DNA from: Ulva prolifera
Taxonomy: Eukaryota; Chlorophyta; Ulvophyceae; Ulvales; Ulvaceae
Length of the DNA: 64,000 bases
Direction of reading: 5' to 3'
Assembly: GCA_023078555.1 (NCBI GenBank)
Contig: CM041197.1
Location: 3,320,501-3,384,500, forward strand
Part shown: in pieces, positions 23,054-34,400 of the stretch
Layout of the letters: each line of letters starts with the position of its first letter
Numbering within the stretch: the stretch's first letter is position 1
Notes under the pieces: generated by a model
What the model was told of the DNA's origin: nothing
Databases searched by the model: none
The model's input: the letters and a program-made list of their open reading frames with translations, nothing else
Program-made: the position numbers and the translations under genes

Positions 23054-26000
23054 ATGGGAGCTGATGAGGACCACAAGTCCGAGCAGGATGCAAAAGTAAC
23101 ATTGTCATTCACCGGCACAGATGTGTCTTTTCACTGTGGGCCCGCGGCAATCAGTATATCCGGTGACTGTGCTGATTGCTGCAAATTGCTCTCTAGCTTG
23201 CGCGAAGAGAGCGATGCTGCGGAAAACATTCCCGTTGCATTGTCATTTGACGCACTGAAGGCATGGGTGGCGTTTCTTGAAGGCAGGCAGAGCACCCCGA
23301 AGAGCCCCCAGGGCAGGAAAAACCTGTCTGACACGACACTGTTGCAAGCGCTGGAGGTAAGCACCGCCAAGCAGATCATGGGGATAATTGCCCGTCAACC
23401 TACGACCAACCGGGTGCATGAATACCGTATCACCGCTAATTATTGAGACCCCTAATTATTGGACCACTTTGCCACCCACCGCTAAGTAATTGGACCACTG
23501 CCACCAGCCACCGCTAAATATTGGACCACGGGTCTGCGAGCACGGTAAATATTGGACCGGTCCAATCTGGTCAAATATATTAGTAATATTAAACAGGGCA
23601 ACAGAGCTAAAAAATATGTAATTGTTGATAGCACACGGTTGGAACGCCTGATGTCCCCCGCTTAGAGCCATTGGCATAAGGAACACTCAGTCAGTTTTGC
23701 TACTGCTGTTGGGTGCCGCAGCAAATATTTGTTGCGGCACCCGCAATTGTCCCACTCGCCCGTGCCCGCTTGCGATCACGTTGCGGTGCCTCGAATAGAG
23801 GGCACAACCTGCGCCCGCCCACAACGGCAGGTGCAGCTGTTGCAGCCGGGCTTGCCTCAGACTCTTCTGTCTGCAGTGTCTGCACATGTTGCAAAGCACT
23901 GGGGTCCTCTTGCATCAAGTGTTGTTGTAGCTCCTCAATCGTCTGATCTACGGGCTGCACACTGTCCAGCTCCATCATAGACTCCTTGACTGCATCATCC
24001 TCAGCATCTAGAGGCGGTGCGCTGATCTTGGATTCCGGGAACAGGGGGTAGAACTCATTCGTCTCATCATACTGAGCAAGTCTAGCTCTGCTCACCACAT
24101 GAGCCCGCCTGTGGTCAAACATGCAGCGCAGTCCGCATGCATCCCAGCCTTTGATCACCATGTCCGGATCTCGCTTGATCCGGCTCCAACCCGCGTACAA
24201 AAAGCTTGGCATCAAGGGCTTCAGTGTGGACATCTTGAAATCTTTCAGGATATCAAAGTCACCTGCAAATCTGAAGCACATCAGCGCCCACATGGCAATT
24301 ATACGCGCACGGATACATATACACAGACACATAGTCAGACACACAAACATACATACTGACACACGACAGCTAGGTGCAGCTGAGCATACCTGTTTGTTGT
24401 GCCATTCGATAACGGCCCATCTGCCACTCACAAAATGACGCCATCACAGCATGCTTGAATGGCTTCTGGTAGAACTTGTCTTGAGGCTGAAGCTTTCCGG
24501 TGCAGCTTGGTGGCACATACAACACGAGGATCCAGGGATATTCAGTCTTCATCCAGTGCCGAAAATCTGCGCTGATGTGCACGGGCCAGCAGTCAATGAT
24601 GTAGAGTGCTTTCTGAGAATCGCTCAGCTGCAACTCTTCAATCTTGGCCCTAAAATATGGCACGAGAATCAATCGCACATAGTTCTTCTGCTCCAGCAAG
24701 TTTGACCAGTGGTTTTCTGTAGCTGTCCACTGCCAATCACTGAATTTTTTGCCTGATCGTCTGATGGCTGGAGGCAGAGAGGCACTAGTCTTCCCACTGA
24801 AAATCACCTGCACGTCATTGCACATGTTCTTACTCACAGGTGGTGTGCTTCCGAAGTTACAAAGCTCAAACACACACAACTCACTCACTGCACACATGAG
24901 ATGTTCATCATTCACACCTGTAGTCCCAGACTGTCACCTGATGCGGTCGTTGCTGGATTGACAGTAATCTGGCGCTTGTCTGCAAAACCAGTGACCGATA
25001 CATCCTTGCTGCCTTTGACAGCCCATTGGTATACTGGAGCGTTTACAAAACAAACTGCTGTCTGATCGGAGTTCACGACCAGCTCGGGTGGAATCTGATG
25101 GACATCAACAACGAAGGCAACCTGCACCCGATCTGTGTTGGAATGTTTGTTAATGAACATGAGGGGAAAACCTAGCACTGTGATTTGACGAAGCAAGTAT
25201 TTATCAGTCGAGCTGAGAACGAGAACATGCCTGCATTGTCAAACGTTCTCCCTTCTTCTCCCAATCTTCTGGCAGCTTTGATGCTTGTGTGGTGCACTTT
25301 CTGCGAGTCAACCCCAATTCATGCAGCAACTCTGAGCACCATGTGCTGCCAGCCTTGAATACACCACCATTATCTTCAAGAAGCTCTCCAGCACCAACCT
25401 CAACGAGGTAATGCTTAGCGATGATTGCCACCTGGGCAGCGTCAATTGGGATGTTCTTGTCCAGCATTTTATTCACCTACACAGTACCGTTGTCATTGCA
25501 GAGATGCACATCGGGCTGCAGCGAGAGAGTGCTAGCTGCAAAGCCGAGACACTGTTTGATTAATACAATATCAAATGATCGCTAGCTGGTGATAGCATAT
25601 GGTGTCGACGTGACTGCAAATTTCGGCGCTGCAACAACGTCAACGACGCAGTTGACAACGATCAGGCCGAACGCGACACACCTCCACTCCAATTCCAGCG
25701 CGAAATTCATCACTGACAACTTTAGGCCGTCCTATAGGCTTCGCTGGCGGCTTCGTATGCTTTGTACTGTCAGCAAGCTCTTCTCGGTAACGATGCAGCG
25801 ACTGCTTGCTGACATTGCAGAACCTGGGATGTATGCTCTTGATAAACTCGACCTTCTTGTTCAGCGATTCTCTGTCTCCCATCGCGTCTGCTAGATTGAT
25901 TGTCATCTGTTTCTCCTCTCTTGTTAGCTTCACGTACTTCTTCGGCTGCTTCACCTTCTCTGTATCGAGGAGCATCAAGAAGAGCGAGACCTTTTCGATA

Positions 26001-29000
26001 CCGTCCGTCTTGTTGTCTTCAACGATTAATAGCACAGACACGACCTTTCGAAGTGGATGATCGATCGCAGCAGCCTCGTCGGTATCTGCCGATGCAAGGC
26101 CGGCGTTCCGCACGACAGGCACTGATTTTGTCGCTCTTCTACTAGCGGTGCTCATTTTGAGATGACTCTGAGCATACTTAATGATATTGACTGCATGTTT
26201 GTATGTGCCTGCGCGTGCCCGGGGAAGGGGCTTGCAATCCGAAGGCAACATCGTGGGTCCCTAGCGAGAAAGGCTGTAGCTAAACGAGATGCGTGCAATT
26301 TGATTTGCGCCGCTTCATCTAACCGCCCAAAGCGCAGTCCGCAAAAGGATTGGACCGGCGTGTTCGTACGTTTTGAAGTTTTTGGACCAGCTGCCTCGAA
26401 TTAGCGGGGCTAGTTTCGGACCACCGAAAATTTTACTCGTGGTCTCAATAATTAGCGGTGATACGGTAGTTAATCACGCCGCTTTTGCGACGTGTTGTAG
26501 CATTGTGCTATCCGCAGGCTTGCAGGTGCTGTTTGCGACGTGAGCGCCGGCGAAGGCCACGAACTACCATGCGCATGGTGTGTAAATACGCGTGACAGCA
26601 ATTTGCTTTAACTGATCTTGCACATTTCTAGCTCCAGTCTGAGGTGCCGTGTTCATGTGACCTGTGCATGTGAACGCTCCTATCCGACGCCCCATGTCGG
26701 CATACTACATCCGCTGTGAAATGCCAGTAGCCGTACAATGCCACGCGTCAATTCCGATTGGTGCCTGATTTGCTCGGCGCAGCCTGTCGTGACCATCTAG
26801 ACGTCGACAGCTGTTGTCCCAATCTGTGCCATATGCATGACGTCGCCATATTCAAAGGGACGCTGGAAACCCCTGGACCGCTGTTTACTCAGTGCGTGGG
26901 CCAAATCAAATTAAAGTAAGCAAGCGAAATTTCCCGACACCCTGCCGTAGCAGCAGTTCCTGACTGCTCAAGCTGGCAGCTGTGATGTCCTAGAGCCCGT
27001 TCTCCCGTTGTGGCTGGTGCCTATGCAAATTGCTTGATCGTCTGGATCCAGCGCCGAGGCTTCATCGATCTTGTGCAGTGCAGGCTGCAGATTTCCTTCA
27101 GGATCAGAGCACATCAGATCTGATCGCAAGCGCACTCGCTCATGCCTTTGAACCCACTGCAAACACAAACGAGGAGGTGCGAAGCCAGACGCAGAGCGCC
27201 ACAGAACATCAGGTATTGCCTACACAAAGGCACCCCGAAAGATTCCAATCCTGTCAGAAACCATGCTTCTCGTCGAGCATATCAACGCCCCTGTAATGGG
27301 TCATGTTGTTATTGACATGCATGCGCACTTGGTTCCGTGATCGCCCGTGGTCAAAGTCCACGCCATCTCGCCCCTGCATGGAAAGACTGGCTCCGACGCG
27401 CACTGCTCACAGGCCGTCTCGCTGCCGGTGGTGTGTGCACAGCACCACCGCCGCCTGACGAGCCTGCTCACGTGCAGGCCGAAGCGGGTGCTCTGGTTGC
27501 AGCAGGTGAGCGACACGAACACAACGGGGCCACCGCGGCGCTGCGAGGCGCCTCTTCGGGCTCCAGAGACTCGGATTCAGAGCTCCCGGCGGTCGCCGCG
27601 GCGTCCCGACGGACCCTTGCCCCCACCGCCGCGCAGCGGGCCCGCGCCGCGTCGGTGTGCACTCAGCCCTTGCCCTCCCTCCCCCGAAAGATACATGCAT
27701 GAGCCTGATTGTCCGGCAGAGTACAGCCACCCCTCGACCACCTCTCTCGAGTTCGGATCATCCAGATCGCGGCCCACCCCGTCTGTATCTTGCAGCGTTG
27801 CTGTAGTCAGGGATCAGGGCGCCGGTGATCGTCGATTGTTGCGTGGAGCAATGCCGCATGTAAAGTAAAGCACAGTAAATTTATATCTACCAACCGTGTT
27901 GTGAAGGGGACATTGACAACTCCGAATGAAGGCGGTGTCACACGCCATTTATGCTCTTCTCGGCCTTTTGGAGTTAGCTCACTCCTCCTCCTCCTCGAGG
28001 AAGCCTTGCCAATCGAGTGCCGGCAGGCTGGAACATGTCATTGGCCAGGCTCTCGTGGAGTGCCGCTCCGTTCATCAACGTGCCTGATGCAAGGATGGTA
28101 GCACGTCAGCATGACCACTGCAGACTGCCACCCGCACACATTTGCGAGCCTCCAGAAACCGGACGTCACAACCCTGCCCCGACACATGGTCAAGTGCAGA
28201 TCCTCCGGGCGGCGCCTGTGCGTACCATTCCGCGCCTCTTTGCCGCCATCCACCCCCGCCCTCTCTCCACCGCCCGCCACGAACTCGCCACGCGGGCCAG
28301 CGACGCCTCGGCCCTGCGCCACCTCCTCATGCTGCTTCCTGCCCCCATCCTCCCGGCCGTCCTCCATGCACGCTTCCCCTCCATCCAGGCCGATCGCTGC
28401 CTCTCACTCCCGGAAATGCCGGCCCTTTCCAAAAAAGAGCTCGACCCACAACAGCCTACTTGCCTACCCCTATCTGCCATGGCAGTTATGGCCGCCGCAC
28501 ACTTTGCACGACCCTCTACAGTCCTCCCAGCTGGCGGCGATGGCGCGGACGACCGGGGGACCTCGTCCGCTCCCGAGTCCCTGAAACGGTGGCGCACCGA
28601 GATGAACAAGCCTCACAAGCTGCCCCGGAGATCCTGGCGCCTTCACGCCTCCGCTCCACTTGAACTCTTCCCACCGCGGCCGGCCGGCGGCGAAAGCACA
28701 GACAGCAGCAGCGGTGCAACGGGCGGAGATGACAGCGCCGCCGATGAGGGCGGCGGCGGGGACGGGGACGGCACCGCTGGTGCCAGCGACGGTCCCGCAG
28801 GGTCTGATGACTCGGAAGACGCCTGGCTGGAGGTTCACGATGAGCTTGAGAACAAGTGCAAGGAGCTGCTCCCTGCCGCGGAGTGGGAGGCGCCAGGTGC
28901 AGGCATTACGCAGCTGCGACTTTCGCTGGAGCCGAGTCAGATGAGAGAGCCGTGGGCGCGGGGCACGCTCGCGATGTCGCTGCTGGGGACCCTCCGCAGC

Positions 29001-30281
29001 CTGCAGAAGCTCTCGCTCGCGTCGCGCTTCGTCGGGAACGGAGACGTCGACGTCGACGCGCTGTGCACGAGCCTGCACCTCCTGCCGGCCCTCACGGCCC
29101 TGCACCTCACCGCTGAGCGCCCCGCGCACATCGACGGCGAGCTGGAGCCGGAGACGCAGCAGCTCCTCGGCGGGATCAGCATGCTACCCCGCCTCGCGGA
29201 GCTGGCCCTGGAACGCTGCTTCATCACGTCGGCGAGGTGGCACCGGCTGCGGGACCCCGTGCGGCCGGACCAGACGTTCGACCAGCTGTCCCGGCTGACC
29301 GGCCTGACCAGCCTCAGCCTGCGGGACAACCTCGTGCGGCGGCGGGACGTCGGCGTGAAGCTCGGCAAGGCACTGCGGCGGCTGAAGCGGCTGCGACAGC
29401 TCTCTGTTGCGAACATTGACGACGGGTCGACGTACGCGATCGACGTCTTGATCAATACCGGGTTTCCGGACCTGGAGGCGCTGAATTTCGGGGGCTTTGC
29501 GATGGCGGATCTGGGGCGGCTGGCGCATTGCTTGATTGCGAAGGCGCATGGCGCGGGCGTGACGGCGCTGGGGCTGGACCATGGAGTGGACTTTCCAGGG
29601 GAGGCGGCGGCGGCGGCGGCGGTGTTCACGCAGGTGCCGCAGGCGTTTCCGGCGCTGCAGTTCCTGAGCGTCCGGCATGCGCAGATGGCAGATGCAGGGT
29701 TCCACGGCCTCGCGGTGGTGCTGCCGGAGCTCACGGCACTGCACAGCCTGGACGTCGCGCACAACTGCGCAACGCATGAGGGATTGCTGTCGCTGCTGGC
29801 CGCGGCGGTGAAGCTTGGTGATGATGCGGGCCAGGGGCTGCGGCGGCTCGGGGTCGCCGGGGCGCACGTCGGGCCAGACCGGGCAATGCAGATGGTCGGG
29901 GCGCTCACGCCGCTGACCTTGCTGGAGGAGCTGGATCTGTCCTGCCTGGACCTGGGAGCGGCCGGCGTGAGGGGGGCTGTGGAGGCGCTGGCGCGCATAC
30001 CGCACCTGCGTGCACTCAACGTGTCAAACAATTGCCAGGCGGCCGCGGATGTCGAGGCGATGCCGCCGCTGCTTGCTGACCTGAAGGGCCTGCGGCGGCT
30101 GGTCATGCATGAGCCGGAGGTGAGCGACACGGCGGCGGTGCGGGCCGCGGTGGAGGGCGCTGCGCCGTGGCTTGAGGCGATCACGCTGGGGAGGGTTTGT
30201 GAGCCGGTGGACGAGCTTGCCGGCGCTGTGGTGTGGGGGTCCTCCTGGATGCCGTGGACCCCGGAAGAGCCCTGGATGTGA
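23054..30281 (+). CDS. BTB/Skp1-fold plus leucine-rich-repeat protein, paralogue 1
   Basis: Four phase-0 exons: 23054-23356, 27084-27176, 27478-27654 and 28200-30281, giving about 884 residues. Exon 1 and exon 2 join as LLQALE-AADFLQDQ, the end of a Skp1/BTB (POZ) fold, which commonly links to cullins. Exon 3 is a low-complexity linker ending TAAQRARAAS, matching PTQAQREQAFE in the paralogues. Exon 4 starts ILRAAPVRTIPRLFAAIHPR and carries an acidic Gly-rich stretch and then repeated LRRs of the ribonuclease-inhibitor-like type (LTGLTSLSLRDNLVRRRDVG; LLEELDLSCLDLGAAGVRGA). Intron 1 (23357-27083) contains a whole pogo-type transposon. A partner role in a ubiquitin ligase is only inference from the domain pair. 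TGTAA lies 34 nt after the stop. This is the most diverged of the three copies. Confidence 0.82.
23425..23450 (+). repeat. left terminal inverted repeat of the pogo-type element
   Basis: This 26-bp sequence is the exact inverse complement of 26441-26466. It is preceded by TA (23423-23424), the target duplication. Confidence 0.95.
23700..26155 (-). CDS. pogo/Tigger-like transposase (DDE_1 superfamily), five exons
   Basis: It cuts and pastes the element by DDE chemistry. Exons: 26155-25682, 25476-25231, 25121-24918, 24807-24390 and 24262-23700. All phases agree, giving 634 residues with no stop. Exon 1 has a basic helix-turn-helix-like region (KKYVKLTREEKQMTINLAD, NVSKQSLHRYREE). Exon 2 resembles the CENP-B-type second DNA-binding region (GSTWCSELLHELGLTRRK). 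Exon 3 has the first catalytic Asp in ELVVNSDQTAV. Exon 4 has the second in ALYIIDCWPVH and the third in GKLQPQD, next to the typical WILVLYVPPSCTG. The C-terminus is acidic and ends NICCGTQQQ. The exon 2 donor is GC (CAG/GCATGT). All signature residues expected of an active enzyme are present. ATG at 26155 is the first in the frame. Confidence 0.87.
26441..26466 (-). repeat. right terminal inverted repeat of the pogo-type element
   Basis: This is the exact inverse complement of 23425-23450, followed by TA at 26467-26468. Confidence 0.95.
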
Positions 30282-30314
30282 CCTCATGTTTCGGGCGCCT
30301 GGTTTGTACAAGCA

Positions 30315-30319
30315 TGTAA
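30315..30319 (+). terminator. TGTAA polyadenylation-type signal of paralogue 1
   Basis: TGTAA lies 34 nt after the stop codon at 30281. TGTAA is the usual polyadenylation signal in many green algae, and the spacing is reasonable. No transcript evidence is available here. Confidence 0.4.
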
Positions 30320-31468
30320 AAGTAGAATGTATGTGAGATGGGCAGGGAACTGTGATGTGCTTGGTGGTCGGCGGTGGCCACGCGATGGAGTACTCTAGTA
30401 CCCTGCTTCGTTTGGTTTGTTTGGTGCATCGCTCTGCGGTGCGTGTGTGTCATGGTAGCGGCTCTGTTTGCGACCATGCATACGATGAAGTTGTGAGGCG
30501 AGCTCGCTTGTGGTCACGGTGAGATGTGAATTTGTGTATATACTGAAACTTGCTGTTGAGCGCATGGCTAGGCTTGAGTGGTGCTGAATTAGAGGTTTGT
30601 TGATGTGCAAGGCTATGCATGCTGGTCTCCTTGATCGCTCAATGGGGGCTGCATTGGCAGTACAGTGGAGCAAATCAGCTGGGTAACTGCTTGAATGAGC
30701 TTATTGATGACTCAGATCGAACCTGCTGTATGCGGATGCCCTGCCTCTGGAACCTCATTGCTTCTGTCTGGTAGCTACACGCCAGTGGTATGTGGCTCGG
30801 GTGATCTGTTCTGGCATTTGATTCGAAGCCACGAGTTGAAACACTCGAGGATCCGACATGTACAATATCAGTGTCGACCAAATCAGCTATGAATGCTTCA
30901 GGCATTCGGTAGCAAGTCGTGGTCAAAGGCTCGAGGACGAATATTGGTGCGGCCCTGGGCATGCACGAGTGGAGCTCCAGACTCGAGCATGCTGAGCTGG
31001 TGGACCATTGCCATGGTGCTTCCGCATGCGGCTGCCTCGGAGCCGAAAAATGGCTCAGGCTGACAGTCTGTCAACCTCAGTGATACCACCGTAGGCAGCC
31101 AGTAACACGATTGAACGAGGTAATTGTGTTTGCTCGGCGATTGTCGCACGCGCTACATGCATGGCATAGAAGAATGACATCCGGCAACACTACAAGCCTC
31201 AGAGGTCGTTGCATGGATGTAGAATTGTATCACTGTAAAGAGAGGCGGTGTCGTCGTGATCTCGGACGCATACATGCGGCTATGCTGATATTGATGCCGT
31301 GCGCGTCCCTGTCGTGGCATCGATCAATCCGTCCCACATCGACGTGAGACAGCCGGTCATTGTAACACACCAAGGGCAAGCTTTCCGTTTCGGCATTGGC
31401 ATTAGCTATTTGCGCAAGTACTTGTGTGCGTCTCCAGTGTGCAGCGCAATCCTATCAACAGCGTCACC
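30320..31468 (+). other. intergenic region; left edge of the duplicated block and upstream region of paralogue 2
   Basis: From about 30360 to 30680 the sequence matches the flank of paralogue 2 at about 38.88-39.51 kb, apart from two insertions there. From about 30682 on it matches 45969 onward. The 240 bp before the ATG at 31469 (GAGACAGCCGGTCATTGTAA and following) are well conserved before paralogue 3 (46640-46776), so this stretch probably holds the shared promoter and 5' untranslated region. No other gene is seen. Confidence 0.6.
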
Positions 31469-34400
31469 ATGGGTCGCAAGGCGAAGAAAGCTGCCCCAAA
31501 AAAAGGTAGTAAGGTATCGACTGTTGAGGGGAAAGATGCAGTTAAGCTGTCCTTCGCTGAAACCATCCTGACGTTTCGCCATGAATCAATAAGCGTGCAA
31601 GTTTCAAGAGAACTGGCGGAAGGCAGCCACCTGCTAGTTGAATTGCAAGATCAGAGTACCTCGACCGAAGAAATTCCAATTAGTCTATCCATTGAGACGG
31701 TGCAAGCTTGGGTGGAAGTGCTCCAAGCCAAACAAACGGACACGTTATCCAGTCTTGGTACCTCTAAACTGCTAGGCGCCTTGGAGGTGAGCTTTCGTGC
31801 ATCCACGACGTGTCGTCTGGCACAAATCTATTGCCTTGAGCATCGTGGCTCCGTTACATCATGCAACGCAAGACGAAGTCAGGGATGCCGTCACGGCAAC
31901 TTGCGCATGTTCAGTTCCAAAGAGTGTTCCGCAACATGCAAGCGAGGAAGACTGTCATCATAGCTACGACATACAGTGTGCGTGTTGTTTTGGTCGACCT
32001 GACATAATTGCGGAATATCTGTCGGGTATGCCAGCCAAGGGGGGTGCCATGCACACGTCCACCGGGAACGCGAGCCACTCAGACATCGCCCAGGGCCCTG
32101 GGCGGTGTCGATGGACTCACAATAACATACTAAATGCACATAGGCGGTCCTTGGGCGAAACGTACAAAGGTGCCCAGGGAAAGGCCTGTTTTCGCCCCAA
32201 ATGCTGATTTCGCCCATGGACGCGGATTTGGCGCCCAGCGCACGCCCAGTGAGCACAGTGGGTTGAGAACACCCCAACAACACTAGAATATGTCTCATGG
32301 ATGATCAGTGACCTATCAACCGGTGTCGTGCGGGTATTTCCGACGTGTCTGTGATGCAGTCATGGAGAGCGGACACCACGCCGGCCTGGACCGGCGTAGC
32401 TACCACAGACTCAGCGATTGAGTGAAATTAAGTGACTGACGGCTTTGCTGTTGGTTTCTGCGGGAACTTGCGTGCAGTTTCTGCACCTAGTGAGTTTGCA
32501 AAGACGCAAAACAGCTGTGTCCGCAAGGACGCAACATAGCATTCCAATCGACCACAGCATATACGTACACATACCAAAAATCACCAGCCCCAGATGGCTA
32601 AGAATCTCTAATCTCGGTGGGGAAGGCAGCATTGTTCTTCCGTCACAGTGATTGAAAGGACGCTGCCATACATCGGCTCATCAAAGCCACGGCAAGAATG
32701 ATCCCTGCGCGATATACAAATTGCAGTCATAATTTTCACCTTTATATCAGTTCCTTCCTCGTTATGATGGGCACGGAGGCGCTGCGAATTTGGCTGTGAC
32801 GGTCGCGACAGCATGTTCGTTCACACAAATGTATTCAGCACTACGCAATAACTTATCGCCGTTCAACCAGCACCGATCCACGTCAGTGAGTCGTGGTCAA
32901 TCATGATGCCATCAGTGGTCGTAATGTGGCAGGTCACAGATGTAAGCACACAAAGAGGCTGTATGTCAAGCATCCTTGCTTTCCTACACCTCTGATGCAG
33001 TTCAGAATCCCATGACAGTGATATAGAGCGCATGCTGAGTTCTTCTCGCGTAAATGTTCTTTGCATTCTTTTTCACAGCAGTATACAGTCAACTGCATCG
33101 GTTTTCTGCCTCATGCACAATGCTGCCATGCAATCAGCATTTAACCTGACTGGCATCCTTCAGATGTGACATCGCTTGCAATACAATCTAGATGCAACTA
33201 CATGATACTGTCATTTATGACAAACATGCCAGATGTATCAACCAGGCCAGCTGCATCCATGTGGTGTCAATACAATGACCTTTATCATGTGGACAGCCGC
33301 TTGATCATCCTCGATCACAGCTGTCGGTATCGTTGAAGTTATCCCGACTGTACCATAATTAAAGCATGCACGCCTATTGAAGCCTGTTGTTTTATACTCT
33401 TGCCATGTTCTGGACACGCCAGAACGAACTGGGGTCAGAGCCGCTGAAGCAATCAACCGCAGAGCAACAAAACAACCCATCCCCAAGAGTGCACAACACT
33501 TGTATTGATTCTTCATAGCGCTCCAGTCGCGCAGAACAGCTGCCTACATGTGACAGTACATGACCCCACAAGTCACATCGGCTAGGACGCTTTCCACAGC
33601 AATCGATAACATCAAAGATAACGCGCCACTAGTGAATATAAACATAATAAGGGTGTCCTAGGCTCACTGGGTGTCCTCTGGGCACGCGCTGGGCGCTGCA
33701 GGTGCTCCCTGGGCGAAATGGGTCATTCTGCCCAGGCATGCATACGCTTTTCGACGAAAAGGCTGCTTTCGCCCAGCGACGTGGGACGACCGCCTGTGTG
33801 CATTCAGTATGTTATTGTGAGTCCATAGACACCGCCCAGGGCCCTGGGCGATATCTGAGTGGCTCGTGTTCCCGGTGGGCGTGTGCATGGCCCGAGTGCA
33901 GACCCCCCTGCCCGCCATGCTCGCGTGTGTTTCTCCTCGCCCTGCCATGCCTGAGCTACGAATGTGACCAGAGCAACATCTCGGAGCTTGAAAGGCTGTA
34001 ATTTACTCTGTTGATTCTCAAAAGTGATATCAACTGCTGGTGTCCTTTGTATCGCTGGTTGGCCAAGGTTGGCACATGTCTATCGCGGTTGGCGCTGAAG
34101 GTCGTGCGGGAGGGTCGAGGTTACGTAGGCCTGTTTCACCGCCGGCAGATCCCCTGACCGCATTAGTCATTGCTTCTTGCTGTCGACTACTGGCTAGGTA
34201 TGCAAAAACCCCCATACCTGCACCAAGATGCATGAAGACTGGACACTTGTGTGGTCCGAAGACCCACAGTCGCCCCAGAGCTGATGGACCAGTCTTCGTA
34301 TAGATATCGAGCTGCCCAATCAGCACATGCGCCCCCCCCCCCCCCCCGGGGCGCCGTTCTGACTGTGCCAATTGTACATGCGGCTCACACATGTCCTCGA

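Larger units (their letters stand above)
23425..26466 (-). mobile_element. pogo/Tigger-type DNA transposon, apparently complete
   Basis: A 3042-bp element has 26-bp perfect terminal inverted repeats (23425-23450 and 26441-26466, beginning CCGTATCACCGCTAATTATT) and a TA target duplication at 23423-23424 and 26467-26468. Both are diagnostic of the Tc1/mariner/pogo superfamily. Just inside each end, short ATTGGACCAC-like and GGACCA-like repeats recur. It carries one minus-strand transposase gene. It sits 68 bp inside intron 1 of BTB-LRR paralogue 1, opposite to the direction of host transcription. Perfect ends, an intact duplication and an open transposase suggest recent arrival. Confidence 0.93.

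Noticed and set aside
27337-27702. Whole 121-codon frame as an independent gene
   Set aside because: Only 27478-27654 behaves as an exon, and it aligns with exon 3 of the other BTB-LRR paralogues.
28937-30184. 415-codon minus-strand frame opposite the LRR exon of paralogue 1
   Set aside because: It is a GC-rich shadow. The same kind of shadow occurs opposite paralogues 2 and 3, and none shows a domain.
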